This document shows positions 52,580 through 61,831 of a DNA stretch of 64,000 bases, piece after piece (the stretch's first letter is position 1; every line of letters begins with the position of its first letter). A model generated the notes under the pieces. That model was not told the DNA's origin and made no database searches. It worked only from the letters and a program-made list of their open reading frames with translations. A program made the translations under genes and the position numbers. The stretch covers positions 1 to 64,000 of the forward strand of contig CALFMO010000066.1 of NCBI GenBank assembly GCA_937879855.1, in the 5' to 3' direction. The stretch is from an uncultured Acidobacteriaceae bacterium. GTDB taxonomy: Bacteria; Acidobacteriota; Terriglobia; Terriglobales; Acidobacteriaceae.

Positions 52580-53851
52580 TCACACCATGCGCATGTGGTG
52601 GGGTGTCTTGGGAGCCACACCCTCAAGATCGGATGACGAGCCTGCAGCCCGGGGGGTCACATATACACCGCGTTCAACTCGTGCTGGAGTCACAAAATGC
52701 TGCCGCAGATGAGGAATGTATTCAAGGAACAAAGTCTCGTGGCCAAGCGCAATGTGGTTGAACAAGACCAGGTGCTGATGGATCTGGCCCATGTCGCCGA
52801 CGTGGGGTACCACCGGGAAGCCGAGTTTACGGGCGAGCAGACTGACAGTAATGAATTCTGAAACTCCGGCGAGGCGGGTGCAATCCGGTTGAACGACATG
52901 TACTGCCCCGGCTTGCATGAAATTGTGAAATAGAATGCGATTGGCGACGTGCTCGCCCAGTGCAATGCGGGTCGGGGCAATGACTTCCGCGAGTTGTCTG
53001 TGAGCAGCAATGTCGTCCGGGTGAGTAGGCTCTTCAATAAAGTAGGGGGAGATGGAGTTGAGTTCCTGGCATATGTTGAGGGCGGTCGGCAAAGTCCATT
53101 GCTGATTGGCATCGAGCATGATGAGAGGATCGGGGCCGACGACCTGGCGCAGCATGGTCGCCCTGCGCACGTCACGCGCCGGCTCATGTGAACCGACCTT
53201 CAATTTGAACGCGCGAAATCCCTGTTGCAACGCGCGACTCGCGAGGTCCTTCACGCGCGCATCTTCGTAATTGAACCATCCCACCGAGGTGTCGTATCCG
53301 GGATAGCCTTCCTGCAAAACTGCCTCTCGTGCGGATCGTTCCCCAGAGTGTTCCTGAAGGATCTTGAGTGCTTCTTCCGGTGGAAGGACGTGCTCCAAGT
53401 AGCTCACATCAAGCAGATTGACAACCTGCCGTGGAGTGAGATCAAGAAGAAGACGCCACAAAGGAAGCCCACGTGTCTTGGCCCAAAGGTCGAAGCACGC
53501 GTTGGTGAGAGAAGCCAACGCCAGATGCACAACACCTTTGTGGGGTCCAAGCCAGCGGAGTTGCGGGTCCTGGGCAAGCTGACGAGAAACCGCTCCGAAA
53601 TCCGCCATCAGTTCTTCGATCTCGCGCCCGATGAGGCTGGTACCGAGCATTGCGGCAGCCTCGCAAACTAACTCGTTACCTCGGCCGAGAGTAAGTGCGA
53701 GTCCGGTGCCAAACATTCCGTTCGGCGTTGCAAGCAGAGTTGTCGCAAAGGCATACTCGGAACCGGAATGGACCGCGTCAGTACCCGCGCCACTTTCGAG
53801 GGGAAACCGGACGTCGCGAGTTTCGAGCGAAACGATGCGTTCAGATATCAT
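52580..53851 (-). CDS. Enolase-superfamily dehydratase, probably L-fuconate dehydratase
   Basis: The 423-residue protein has the mandelate-racemase/muconate-lactonising fold. Residues fitting the acid-sugar dehydratases are visible: Lys in FRAFKLKVG, metal ligands in PLIMLDANQQW, YFIEEPTHPDD and ALGEHVANR, and the His base in VVPHVGDMGQIHQHL. The motif GYDTSVGWFNY is shared with L-fuconate dehydratases, which convert L-fuconate to 2-keto-3-deoxy-L-fuconate. The gene is divergent from the mutarotase at 53982 and near a fucosidase and an SDR, which supports the fucose assignment. It appears intact. Confidence 0.88.
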   Translation of the reverse strand: MISERIVSLETRDVRFPLESGAGTDAVHSGSEYAFATTLLATPNGMFGTGLALTLGRGNELVCEAAAMLGTSLIGREIEELMADFGAVSRQLAQDPQLRWLGPHKGVVHLALASLTNACFDLWAKTRGLPLWRLLLDLTPRQVVNLLDVSYLEHVLPPEEALKILQEHSGERSAREAVLQEGYPGYDTSVGWFNYEDARVKDLASRALQQGFRAFKLKVGSHEPARDVRRATMLRQVVGPDPLIMLDANQQWTLPTALNICQELNSISPYFIEEPTHPDDIAAHRQLAEVIAPTRIALGEHVANRILFHNFMQAGAVHVVQPDCTRLAGVSEFITVSLLARKLGFPVVPHVGDMGQIHQHLVLFNHIALGHETLFLEYIPHLRQHFVTPARVERGVYVTPRAAGSSSDLEGVAPKTPHHMRMV

Positions 53852-53981
53852 GAATAAATCGCGTTGTCCAGTTCGGAAAAGGCAGAACCAGCTTCCCCGT
53901 GTCCGCGCGAACGCGGCGGCGAGGCTAGAGTTTAGTTCAGCCGTTCCCTTGCTGCAAACTACGAACCAGGAGACAGTTTCG

Positions 53982-54305
53982 ATGAAGCGCTACGCCTCAG
54001 TAATCGGCGTCAGGCCTGAGGCAGTTGAGGAGTACAAGAAACGACATGAAGAGGTTTGGCCTGAGGTTTTGGACACGATCCGGCACTGCAATATCAGGAA
54101 CTATTCCATCTACCTGAAGGACGATTTGCTGTTCGGTTACTTCGAATATCACGGCTCCGATTTCGAGGCTGACATGGCCAAAATGGCTGCTGACCCAAAA
54201 ACTCAGGAGTGGTGGAAGTTGGTTGGGCCCATGCAGCTTCCACTCGAGTCTCGGGCGAAAGGCGAATGGTGGGCCAGCATGGAAGAGGTTTTTCACTTCG
54301 ACTGA
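53982..54305 (+). CDS. L-rhamnose/L-fucose mutarotase family protein
   Basis: This 107-residue protein follows the RhaM-type ferredoxin-like fold: RYASVIGVRPEAVEEYKKRH with the catalytic His, then NIRNYSIYLKDDLLFGYFEY and a C-terminal WWASMEEVFHFD. Such enzymes interconvert alpha and beta anomers of L-rhamnose or L-fucose. Next to the L-fuconate dehydratase and fucosidase, L-fucose is the likely substrate. A good RBS (AGGAG) precedes the ATG; a longer frame to 53631 lacks support because it crosses the divergent gene. Confidence 0.9.
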   Translation: MKRYASVIGVRPEAVEEYKKRHEEVWPEVLDTIRHCNIRNYSIYLKDDLLFGYFEYHGSDFEADMAKMAADPKTQEWWKLVGPMQLPLESRAKGEWWASMEEVFHFD

Positions 54306-54325
54306 ACTGACGGAATGTCGTTCAG

Positions 54326-55723
54326 TCAAAAAGTCACCAGACCGATTGTAGTCACGTTCGGATCAGGCGCGTGTTGCGGCAATTCGATCTTCAACTTGTC
54401 TTCGGTCTGAGCCACGTTCAATCGTTGCCCGGTCGCGAGCAACCGCGCCGAGAGAACTTTTACTTTCACGTCGCCCACCTCCAGCGCCGAGTTTGGCCAG
54501 TCGAACACATGAATGAATATCCTGTTTGCCTTGCCGGTGGTACGTATCCCGGCTAATCCTTGAATCGGGCCATACGTTGTGCCGTAAATTGAATCACCGT
54601 TCACGGAAAGCCATTCGCCAATCGCACGCAAACGCTCCTGGAATTCCAGTTGGATCTGCCCGTCAGGCCGAGGACCTACGTTGAGCAGAAAGTTTCCGCC
54701 GCGGCTTGCCACTTCCACTAGAGAACGAATTAGGAATTGCGCAGATTTGAACTCGTGATCATTGGCGTTGTAGGCCCAGGTGTTATTGATCGTCATGCAG
54801 GTCTCCCACAACTGGAACTCCTCTTCTTTGGGAAGTGCAGAGCTCAGCTTCTGCTGGACGCTGGTATCTACCGCGTTGAAACGAATTCCTTTAGTCGGAA
54901 TTCCGCTGGGGATGAATTGTTCGGGAGTCTGGTAATCCCCAGGTACACCGAGGCGATCGTTGAAAAGCGTGCACGGTTGCAGCCGGTGGATGAGGTCGAC
55001 GAACCTGGGTCCGTCGTATTTTTCTTGATCGGAAAGACCGTCGAACCAGATGAGCGCGACTGGGCCATACCTGGTCAGCAATTCCGACAGCTGCAACTGC
55101 ATGTAATCGAGATACAACGGCCACTCAGGGCGCATCGGCTCTCCCCGCCAGTTCGCAGAGGCGAGCTTGGAAGTATCTCGAAACGCAGGGTGATGCATGT
55201 CAGGCGGCGAATAGTAGAAGCCCAGAGGCATGCCGGCGTCGAGTGCAGCGTCAGCGAGTTGACGAACGATATCTTTTCCGTACGGCGTGTTGGTGATTTT
55301 GTAGTCCGTGTAGGCACTGTCGAACATGCAAAACCCGTCGTGATGTTTGGTCGTAAACACCATGTATTGCTGGCCAGCCGAGCGTGCGAGATCCACGAGT
55401 GCATGCGCATCGAATTTTGCCGGATTGAAACGCTTCCAGAGTTTCGTATACTCCGTCTGCGTAATCCCCCCGGGCTTCGGAACCATAATCGGCCAGGAGG
55501 CTTCCACGCTCGCCAGCGAGTAAGGTCCCCAGTGGATGAACATTCCGAATTTGGCATTGCGATACCATGCCGTACGCTCGTCGGAAAAGATCAATGACCA
55601 TGCGAACGTCTTAAGCAGAGGCAACGTACAGACGGCGCCGCCAAATTTTAGAAACTCTCGCCGGTGACAACCGACAGCGGGTTTCGACGAGGACATGGCC
55701 TGTGGTTTGGGCTGTGGTTCCAT
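54326..55723 (-). CDS. GH29 alpha-L-fucosidase with Tat signal
   Basis: From an ATG at 55723 with a GGGGGA RBS the 465-residue protein has a twin-arginine signal (CHRREFLKFGGAVCTLPLLK), then the GH29 core: WYRNAKFGMFIHWGPYSLAS, QQYMVFTTKHHDGFCMFDSA and VALIWFDGLSDQ with the likely nucleophile Asp. GGNFLLNVGPRPDGQIQ ends the barrel and a beta domain follows. It differs from the Sec-exported fucosidase at 29693 in signal type, so the cell makes two export routes for this activity. It ends 20 bases from the convergent mutarotase. Confidence 0.92.
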   Translation of the reverse strand: MEPQPKPQAMSSSKPAVGCHRREFLKFGGAVCTLPLLKTFAWSLIFSDERTAWYRNAKFGMFIHWGPYSLASVEASWPIMVPKPGGITQTEYTKLWKRFNPAKFDAHALVDLARSAGQQYMVFTTKHHDGFCMFDSAYTDYKITNTPYGKDIVRQLADAALDAGMPLGFYYSPPDMHHPAFRDTSKLASANWRGEPMRPEWPLYLDYMQLQLSELLTRYGPVALIWFDGLSDQEKYDGPRFVDLIHRLQPCTLFNDRLGVPGDYQTPEQFIPSGIPTKGIRFNAVDTSVQQKLSSALPKEEEFQLWETCMTINNTWAYNANDHEFKSAQFLIRSLVEVASRGGNFLLNVGPRPDGQIQLEFQERLRAIGEWLSVNGDSIYGTTYGPIQGLAGIRTTGKANRIFIHVFDWPNSALEVGDVKVKVLSARLLATGQRLNVAQTEDKLKIELPQHAPDPNVTTIGLVTF

Positions 55724-55920
55724 GAGTTCCCCCGGATTTGATTTGCCCTTCCGAAAACGATCACGAGCCGTACATCTCGCGGCAGAACCTTGCAAGCACT
55801 CGAAGGTCGATTGACTGCGCCAAAGCGGGAGCTATAGTATCACTCCTCGCTCGGGTGGATACCTCACATTCATTGTCAGCCCAGCGCGGACGGACATTTC
55901 TTGTTTGTGTCGGAAATTTG

Positions 55921-56703
55921 ATGGAGAACAGCACGGTGGCAAGCGCTCTCGAAGGCAAGGTCGTGGTGCTCACCGGAGGCGGTGATGGCATAGGACGCGA
56001 GTGCGCACTAGCTTACGCTCGCGCCAAGGCGACGGTTGCGATACTGGATGTGAACCTCACCGCAGCCCGGCGCACTGCCGAAGAACTCGGCAGTTTGGGC
56101 ATAGCATTTCACGCGGATGTTTCGAGTGGCCCCTCGGTGGAGTCCGCAATCAGCTCAGTGCTTAAGACTGTCGGGCGCATTGACGCAGTACACAACAACG
56201 CCGGCATCGCAACCCCGTCCAAGCCGCTCCACGAAACGGATGAGGAAGAGTGGGACAAGCTGCAGCGTATCAACCTGAAGTCTGTCTACTGGACAACGCG
56301 CTATGCCTTCGAGGCGCTTCGCGATAGCAAGGGAACGATTCTAAATACGGCCAGCATGGTCGGGCTGATCGGGCAGCAGGACCATGCTGCCTACGTTGCT
56401 ACAAAGGGCGGCATGATTTCGCTCACCAAGGCGATGGCGGCCGATTATGCACGCTATTCCATCCGTGTGAACGCAATCTGTCCAGCGGGCGTCTGGACTC
56501 CGATGCTGGAGCAGTGGTGCAGCGAGCAAAAGGATCCCGCCGGGATCGGCAAGTACCTCGACGATATCCACCTGCTAGGCTACTGTCCCCGAGGAGACGT
56601 CATCGCCGACACCTCCGTGTTTCTCCTTTCTGACAAGGCTCGATTCATTACCGGCTGTATTCTGCCTGTGAGCGGTGGAGCGGAACTTGGTTATCGCAGG
56701 TGA
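55921..56703 (+). CDS. Short-chain dehydrogenase, probably L-fucose dehydrogenase
   Basis: The 260-residue protein has the classical SDR pattern: a Rossmann TGGGDGIG nucleotide motif near residue 18, NNAG at about 90, catalytic Ser in ILNTASMVG and YVATKGG with Tyr and Lys, and NAICPAGVWTPM after it. In fucose pathways an SDR of this kind oxidises L-fucose to its lactone with NAD(P). It is divergent from the Tat fucosidase and close to the dehydratase and mutarotase genes, which supports that substrate; residues alone do not fix it. Confidence 0.85.
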   Translation: MENSTVASALEGKVVVLTGGGDGIGRECALAYARAKATVAILDVNLTAARRTAEELGSLGIAFHADVSSGPSVESAISSVLKTVGRIDAVHNNAGIATPSKPLHETDEEEWDKLQRINLKSVYWTTRYAFEALRDSKGTILNTASMVGLIGQQDHAAYVATKGGMISLTKAMAADYARYSIRVNAICPAGVWTPMLEQWCSEQKDPAGIGKYLDDIHLLGYCPRGDVIADTSVFLLSDKARFITGCILPVSGGAELGYRR

Positions 56704-57196
56704 TACGGCCTAGTCGTGCCGCGTCCGAGATATAGGCCATAGGCAATCGCCGTCAAGCTGCACTTTGAATAATGCCCATGCCCCATCGTAGGTACCAAAA
56801 GGGACGGCTGCCAGCGCTATGTCAACCGGGCATCGGCACCACTGGCTTTCCCATCCGGCTGGGCGCCCGTCCTGAGATCACCGTTTTCGAAATGACGCAC
56901 GGAGTGTAGCGCCATGTCTTCCGGAACGACCTGCGGTTCTGTGCCTGCTTGGTTACGCCGTGGGTCGGTTATTGCAACATTGTTACAGGTGCGAAGTCTC
57001 GTGCAAATGCCATGTTCGAGCGAACGAGAGATACAGTGGGAGCCTTCTCTCCCTCAGCCTGCTTCTGGTGCAGCCAGTTGCATTTGCTGTAAACGCCCAA
57101 CGCGAGACAACTGCCCGCATCGAGAGTTGTGCTGGTGAAAAGGCTCGGCACTCATTCCCGAGTTCGGTGTGTAGATGGAGTGCCGAGCGCAGGGAC
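56704..57196. other. Intergenic region between SDR and integrase
   Basis: No supported gene in about 490 bases. No tRNA is visible as an attachment site for the adjacent integrase. The only clear structure is the inverted repeat at 57144-57187. Confidence 0.4.
57144..57187. repeat. 10-bp inverted repeat next to integrase stop
   Basis: CTCGGCACTC (57144-57153) and GAGTGCCGAG (57178-57187) are perfectly complementary with a 24-base spacer, ending 9 bases before the integrase stop. It may be the terminator of the integrase gene or part of an attachment region. Confidence 0.5.
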
Positions 57197-58330
57197 TCAA
57201 GCGGCAACATTCCCTTGCGCAAGGAGCATTGCTTCCACCTTCGCAGCGGCCTCATCCTGCATGTGCGGGAGCACATGAGCATAGGTGTCGAGCGTAAAGG
57301 CTGCGCTGGCATGTCCCAATTGCTCCGACACCACCTTTGGAGGCACCCCGGCAGCCAATGCCAAAGTGGCGGCCGTGTGACGCAGACCATACAGTCTGAT
57401 CCGTGGCAAGCGGGCTAATTCAAGAATGCTCTTGAACTGCTTCGCAATAGAGTCGGAATTGATTGGGTGTCCCGACACCGTTTTGAACACCAGGTCAATG
57501 GCTTCAGGGCCGGAGTTGTTCACTGGTAAAGAACGCAAATCCCCAAGCATTGCGACAATCCAGTTCTGCAGTTTGATTATTCGGCGACTCTGCGAGCGCT
57601 TCGTATCAGCGAAGCACCACCGCCCGTTCAGTCGTCGCAGACTCCGAACAACGCTCACCGTTTGTCGCGTCCAGTCGAGGTCCTGCCATTTCAACCCCAA
57701 GTACTCACTTGGACGCATCCCCGTGGTCAGAGCAACCGCGAGCACTGCGCCATATGGGGTGGCAAAGGTTGACCGCAGGAAGATCCGCGCCTGCTCCAAA
57801 GTTAGCACCCGGATTTCTCCTTTGGCCGGTTGCGGCAGTTTAAGGCCATCAGCTGGGTTTTCGAGCAATAATCGCCAGCGCACGGCCTGTCGCAGCGCAG
57901 ACCCTACAACTGCGTGGGTGTAGCGAATGGTCTGAGCAGACAGGCCGCGCTCTATCATCTGTTGGTACGTCGTTTGTAGGTCCAAAGGACGCACCCCCGC
58001 CAGTACTTTTTCACCGAGCATGGGCCGGACATACCGTCGCAGCATGCCGTCGTAATCCTGGCAAGTCTTTTCTCGTACTCTGGGTTTCACTGCTGTCTCG
58101 ATCCAGCGATCAAGATATTCGTTGAGCGTGATCTTCGCCCCCTCCAAGTCACGACCCAAGTCACGTTCGCGCAACTTCTTCGTCAAATATGCTTGCGCTT
58201 CCCGCATGGGACCGTCGATCGTTCGGTTGTGGTAGTTGCGTTTTTTGGTTTCGTGATCGCGGCCTAGGTAGACCCTGATGAGCCATCTGCCGTCACCTCG
58301 TGCGATGATTTGGCCGACTTTCCGAGCCAT
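57197..58330 (-). CDS. Phage-type tyrosine integrase
   Basis: The 377-residue protein has an arm-binding beta domain (VGQIIARGDGRWLIRVYLGR), a SAM-like core-binding domain (KITLNEYLDRWIETAVKPRV) and a catalytic domain with Arg in TTGMRPSEYLGLKW, the LYGLRHTAATLALAAG box, EQLGHASAAFTLDTYAHVLP with His and nucleophile Tyr. It is complete. The start at 58330 is chosen over 58375 because MARKVGQ begins the domain. It is unrelated in detail to the recombinase at 1721 and probably belonged to a separate integrated element whose cargo is not obvious. Confidence 0.93.
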   Translation of the reverse strand: MARKVGQIIARGDGRWLIRVYLGRDHETKKRNYHNRTIDGPMREAQAYLTKKLRERDLGRDLEGAKITLNEYLDRWIETAVKPRVREKTCQDYDGMLRRYVRPMLGEKVLAGVRPLDLQTTYQQMIERGLSAQTIRYTHAVVGSALRQAVRWRLLLENPADGLKLPQPAKGEIRVLTLEQARIFLRSTFATPYGAVLAVALTTGMRPSEYLGLKWQDLDWTRQTVSVVRSLRRLNGRWCFADTKRSQSRRIIKLQNWIVAMLGDLRSLPVNNSGPEAIDLVFKTVSGHPINSDSIAKQFKSILELARLPRIRLYGLRHTAATLALAAGVPPKVVSEQLGHASAAFTLDTYAHVLPHMQDEAAAKVEAMLLAQGNVAA

Positions 58331-58622
58331 AGAGTTTCCTCCTTGGCTCGCAACTGAGGCACACAACTGACGCACTGATGCGGCATGAAAGCACGGATAT
58401 TTAGCTTGATCGAATAAAGGATGGCTGATCGGCCGTCAGACACCTTCAGGCGCTTTGAGCTTCTAATAGTCTGAGAGATCAACAGCTTGTCGCTAAACAT
58501 GCCCGCACGGAAGCACAACGTCGAGCCGTTGAAAAGACACGAGTAGTAGGACCCAAAATCTAAGTGCGCGGCACAGTTGTGGCACACCAGGACCGGATCA
58601 GTACGGACGCCTTTAACAACAG

Positions 58623-60383
58623 CTACCGTATATCCGGCGGCTGCTCAATACCCATATCTCGTAGCAAATTCTCCACACGTGGATCCTCACGCCAGCGCTC
58701 ATGTCCCGGTTCCGAATTGAGATACAACAGCCAGAATGAGCGTTCAGTGTATGCATTCTGCAACCAGGGCCAGGCGGTGTCGAGATCGCCCAGCGCAAAA
58801 TAGATCTGGGCGAAGAAATAAGGATTCACATACTTATGCGTAGCATACTCGGTTAGCAAGCTCAATTGCTGGACTGCTGAGTCCCTATCCCCTGCGACAG
58901 CGTAGGCGCATCCGAGCGCCGTGCGCATCCAAGGAGCGCCACCGGTTAAATCGACGGCCTTCTGGCCCTCCGAAATAGCTTCGGCGAACTGTTGGCGCTC
59001 GCGATGGGCGAGGCAGAGTATCAAATGCGTCAGCGGATAATTGGCGTCCAGATCCACGGTTTTGTGTAGTTGCTCGATAGCGTGCTCGTACCGTCGTGCA
59101 AAGTACAGAGCCCATCCAAAAGCGGTATTGAGAATCAGCGAAAAGGGGTCGATTTCAAGACTACGACGAACGATGGCTATGGCCTCATCATGTCGCCGCA
59201 TTATCGTGAGGCATTCTTCGTACCCGTGGTATGCGGTGACGTAGTTTGGATTGAGCTCAAGAGCTTGCTTCCATTCCTTTTCGGCCTCCGCCAACTGCCA
59301 ATCCTGAAACCACAGATGGATAGCCCAGGACACATGCGGTTCCGCAAGCTCGGGATGGAGTTGCAGCGCGCGCATCGCAGCCTTTTTTACTTTGGGCATT
59401 GCCACTGACTGGGGCAAGAAACTGTTTACAACCATCAGCCCATACGAGTCTGCCAAGCCACAATAAGCTAGCGTATAGGTCGGGTCTAGCTCCACCGCCT
59501 TTCTGAAGTATGTAAGTCCCTTGTTGAATCCTTCTTCGGACCACTTATTCCAGTAATATCGTCGTTTCAGGTAAAGCCGGTACGCCTCCACATTTCTTGT
59601 GCCTGCCCTAACCAGAAATTCCTGGCCGCTTCGCTCGAACGTTACCGTGAGGCGCTGCGCGATGGAACTGGCGATGTCGTCTTGAATCGCAAAAATATCT
59701 TTCATCTCGCGATCGTAACGTTCCGACCACATGTGATATCCGTTGGCAGTGTTGATCAGCTGGGCAGTGATTCGGAGATGATCTCCAGCTTTGCGGACGC
59801 TTCCCTCCAGAACCGTTCGCACGTTTAACTGTTCGCCGACGACTCGCGGATCCATGTGCTTCCCTTTAAAAGAGAACGCGGAACTGCGCGCCACGATATG
59901 GAGGTTTTTGATTTGCGCCAACGCATTTATGATCTCTTCGGTAATCCCGTCCGCAAAAAACTCGTTCTCCGGGTCGGGGCTCATGTTGATGAACGGAAGC
60001 ACCGCGATCGAGTTATGGGCGAGGCTTGCGGCTGCATCGATGCGGACATCACCGGTCAGTCCGTTCACTGGCACCATTAGACGATAGCCACGTTTAGGGA
60101 TGGTCTGGATTATGCGAGGCTCTCGGGCGTCGTCTTCAAAGACTCGCCGCAACTCGGAGATACAGCGCTTCAGAGCGTCGTCGGAGACAAATGTGTCCGG
60201 CCACACCGCCTGCACAAGGTTTTCCTTGGAGAGGGCTTCGCCTGCGTGACGTGCTAGGCATACTAGCACTTCCATCACCTTCGGCTCCAGACGAATAGTG
60301 GTCGACTTAGCGGAGATGACGTTTAGGCTGGGTTTGACCAACCAGGACTCTAGTCGGAAGTCACCACTCACGACACCACCCAC
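58623..60383 (-). CDS. CadC/OmpR-type winged-helix regulator fused to TPRs
   Basis: Residues 5-105 form an OmpR-type winged helix (RLEPKVMEVLVCLARHAGEA, DDALKRCISELRRVFEDDAR, IIQTIPKRGYRLMVPV). Residues about 125-260 resemble the TolB-like/adenylate-cyclase-associated domain (SIAVLPFINMSPDPENEFFA, DGITEEIINALAQI), and the rest is TPRs (AIEQLHKTVDLDANYPLTHL). Unlike CadC it shows no membrane helix between domains. Such one-component regulators are abundant in Acidobacteriota, and their signals are mostly unknown. It faces away from the secreted-protein genes that start at 60639, so it may control them. The start is a GTG. Confidence 0.87.
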   Translation of the reverse strand: MGGVVSGDFRLESWLVKPSLNVISAKSTTIRLEPKVMEVLVCLARHAGEALSKENLVQAVWPDTFVSDDALKRCISELRRVFEDDAREPRIIQTIPKRGYRLMVPVNGLTGDVRIDAAASLAHNSIAVLPFINMSPDPENEFFADGITEEIINALAQIKNLHIVARSSAFSFKGKHMDPRVVGEQLNVRTVLEGSVRKAGDHLRITAQLINTANGYHMWSERYDREMKDIFAIQDDIASSIAQRLTVTFERSGQEFLVRAGTRNVEAYRLYLKRRYYWNKWSEEGFNKGLTYFRKAVELDPTYTLAYCGLADSYGLMVVNSFLPQSVAMPKVKKAAMRALQLHPELAEPHVSWAIHLWFQDWQLAEAEKEWKQALELNPNYVTAYHGYEECLTIMRRHDEAIAIVRRSLEIDPFSLILNTAFGWALYFARRYEHAIEQLHKTVDLDANYPLTHLILCLAHRERQQFAEAISEGQKAVDLTGGAPWMRTALGCAYAVAGDRDSAVQQLSLLTEYATHKYVNPYFFAQIYFALGDLDTAWPWLQNAYTERSFWLLYLNSEPGHERWREDPRVENLLRDMGIEQPPDIR

Positions 60384-60603
60384 ACGAGCTAAGTAGCAGG
60401 ATTATAACCGGCTTGTCAAAAATACGAGCATCTCCCCTCACCAAATCATCGCTTCAATTTCACTTCTCCATCACGACTTTACTGCTCACGTGCGCTAAAA
60501 GATCCTCAGTCCGTAGATGGGTCCACAGCATTGGCCAGTCGACTCGGAACGCGGGAATTCTACCGACTACGAACTGCAAACGACGTTTCACGGTAGGCGA
60601 AGA

Positions 60604-60623
60604 TCCGGACAATTCCGGACAAT
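60604..60623 (+). repeat. Tandem 10-bp repeat before the ribosome-binding site
   Basis: TCCGGACAAT occurs twice in direct succession at 60604-60613 and 60614-60623, immediately before the AAGGAG RBS of the gene at 60639. It may be an operator in the 255-base space shared with the divergent regulator at 60383. Confidence 0.5.
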
Positions 60624-60638
60624 TAAGGAGTAGAGATT

Positions 60639-61139
60639 ATGAAAGCAATTGGACACATGACTCCAATCGCCGTTTTGCTGGTTGCGATCATCACGATGTT
60701 GACTGCAGGAAAGCCAGTACCAGCGAGATTCGCGACCCTTGCCCCTTCCGTCGTGCATGCGAATGAAGGACCTTGCTCTGTCGCCAGTCTCAAGGGAACG
60801 TATGGCTGGCAGGGAGAGGGCACAATTCTTGCCCAACTGGCCCCCAGCCTCCCCCCGCCACCATACGTATTCGGTCAGGTTGGGACTATCGTTTTTGACG
60901 GTGAGGGGAACTTTTCCGCGAGTTCAACGCAGAACTTCGGCGGCGCCGCAGTGCCCGCCACCGAGACAGGAACTTACGTCGTGAATAGCGATTGCAGCGG
61001 CACGTTCACCATTCACACCAGTTTGGGGCTAGTGGTCCACGACGCGATCGTCGTGACTGGTCGCGGGCAGCGGTTCGTCACCGCGGAAACGGACCCATTC
61101 GCCGTCGTGACCCGTCGGGGGGAAAAGCTGCGGAACTGA
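60639..61139 (+). CDS. Secreted hypothetical beta-rich protein
   Basis: The 166-residue protein has a signal peptide (MTPIAVLLVAIITMLTAGKP) and a mature part with a CSVASLKGTYGWQGEG start, then VGTIVFDGEGNFSASST and GTYVVNSDCSGTFTIH. This alternates like a small beta-barrel and resembles the 155-residue protein at 61278 in layout (Cys, aromatic-Gly strands, DCxGT motif). An AAGGAG RBS lies 8 bases before the ATG. Function is unknown; it is the first of three plus-strand exported proteins. Confidence 0.75.
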   Translation: MKAIGHMTPIAVLLVAIITMLTAGKPVPARFATLAPSVVHANEGPCSVASLKGTYGWQGEGTILAQLAPSLPPPPYVFGQVGTIVFDGEGNFSASSTQNFGGAAVPATETGTYVVNSDCSGTFTIHTSLGLVVHDAIVVTGRGQRFVTAETDPFAVVTRRGEKLRN

Positions 61140-61152
61140 TCGTCAACAGAAA

Positions 61153-61211
61153 GGCACCGCGGACATAAGCGGAAATGTTGCCCGTGCTGAAGCCCGGAAC
61201 GTTGTGGCGGC
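61153..61211 (+). repeat. 59-bp imperfect direct repeat, upstream copy
   Basis: This segment (from GGCACCGCGGACATAAGCGG) recurs at 61464-61523 inside the next gene with four substitutions and one indel. The upstream copy is intergenic, but the matching reading frame is open and encodes GTADISGNVA and EARNV, as in the gene. It is a remnant of a duplicated paralogue. Confidence 0.8.
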
Positions 61212-61277
61212 GTACAAGGAACAGCGGTCCAGCTTCGAGATTGTCCAGCTCGACACATCTCAATAAGGAGGATACCT

Positions 61278-61745
61278 ATGAAACGAACCATCGCACCTAC
61301 AACTTCGGCGATTGTTTTCTCCATCACGCTTCTGGCCGGTCTAGCGCCAGCAGCACGTGCAGCCACTTGCTCAACGGCGATAGCGGCAGGCGATTGGGCC
61401 TTCACTCTCAACGGAATCCTAATTCTTCCAACAGGCCCAGTTTCCATCGCCGGCATCATCAGAGGCACCGCGGACATAAGCGGAAATGTTGCCGGTACAG
61501 AAGCCCGGAACGTTGGTGGCGGCTTTGGTGATGAGACCTTAACCGGGAGCTGGACTATAAAAGCGGACTGTACTGGCACGGCAACCGTCAGTGCTTACAA
61601 GTCAGGGCAATTGGTGCGAACCGGCGTACTCAGCATCGTTTTCGATGACAACGGAAAACAGGTTCGGATGGTTCAGCAATCTTTGATACTGCCGGACGGC
61701 ACGCAGGTCCCCGTCGTCGCCACCGTTGAAGGGAGGAAGCAATAG
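61278..61745 (+). CDS. Secreted hypothetical beta-rich protein
   Basis: This 155-residue protein has a signal peptide (AIVFSITLLAGLAPAARA), a first mature Cys, strands such as GDWAFTLNGILILPTGP and SIAGIIRGTADISGNVAGTE, and a DCTGTATVSAYKSGQLVRTG motif like the protein at 60639. A strong RBS (AAGGAGG) precedes the ATG. It carries the second copy of a 59-bp repeat. The two proteins are probably paralogues acting in the envelope; the activity is unknown. Confidence 0.75.
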   Translation: MKRTIAPTTSAIVFSITLLAGLAPAARAATCSTAIAAGDWAFTLNGILILPTGPVSIAGIIRGTADISGNVAGTEARNVGGGFGDETLTGSWTIKADCTGTATVSAYKSGQLVRTGVLSIVFDDNGKQVRMVQQSLILPDGTQVPVVATVEGRKQ

Positions 61746-61831
61746 TTCTTGGGGTGTGGCCCGGTACATGGCAGCTCACACAACGGTCGATGGCGCGATG
61801 GCGAATGCCACCGAAGCTGAAGGAAGATCAT

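Noticed and set aside
53631..53981. Long N-terminal extension of the mutarotase
   Set aside because: The extension overlaps the divergent dehydratase gene and lacks protein-like pattern; the ATG at 53982 has a good RBS.
54737..55597. 286-residue plus-strand frame
   Set aside because: Antisense to the GH29 fucosidase, which has catalytic motifs and a signal peptide.
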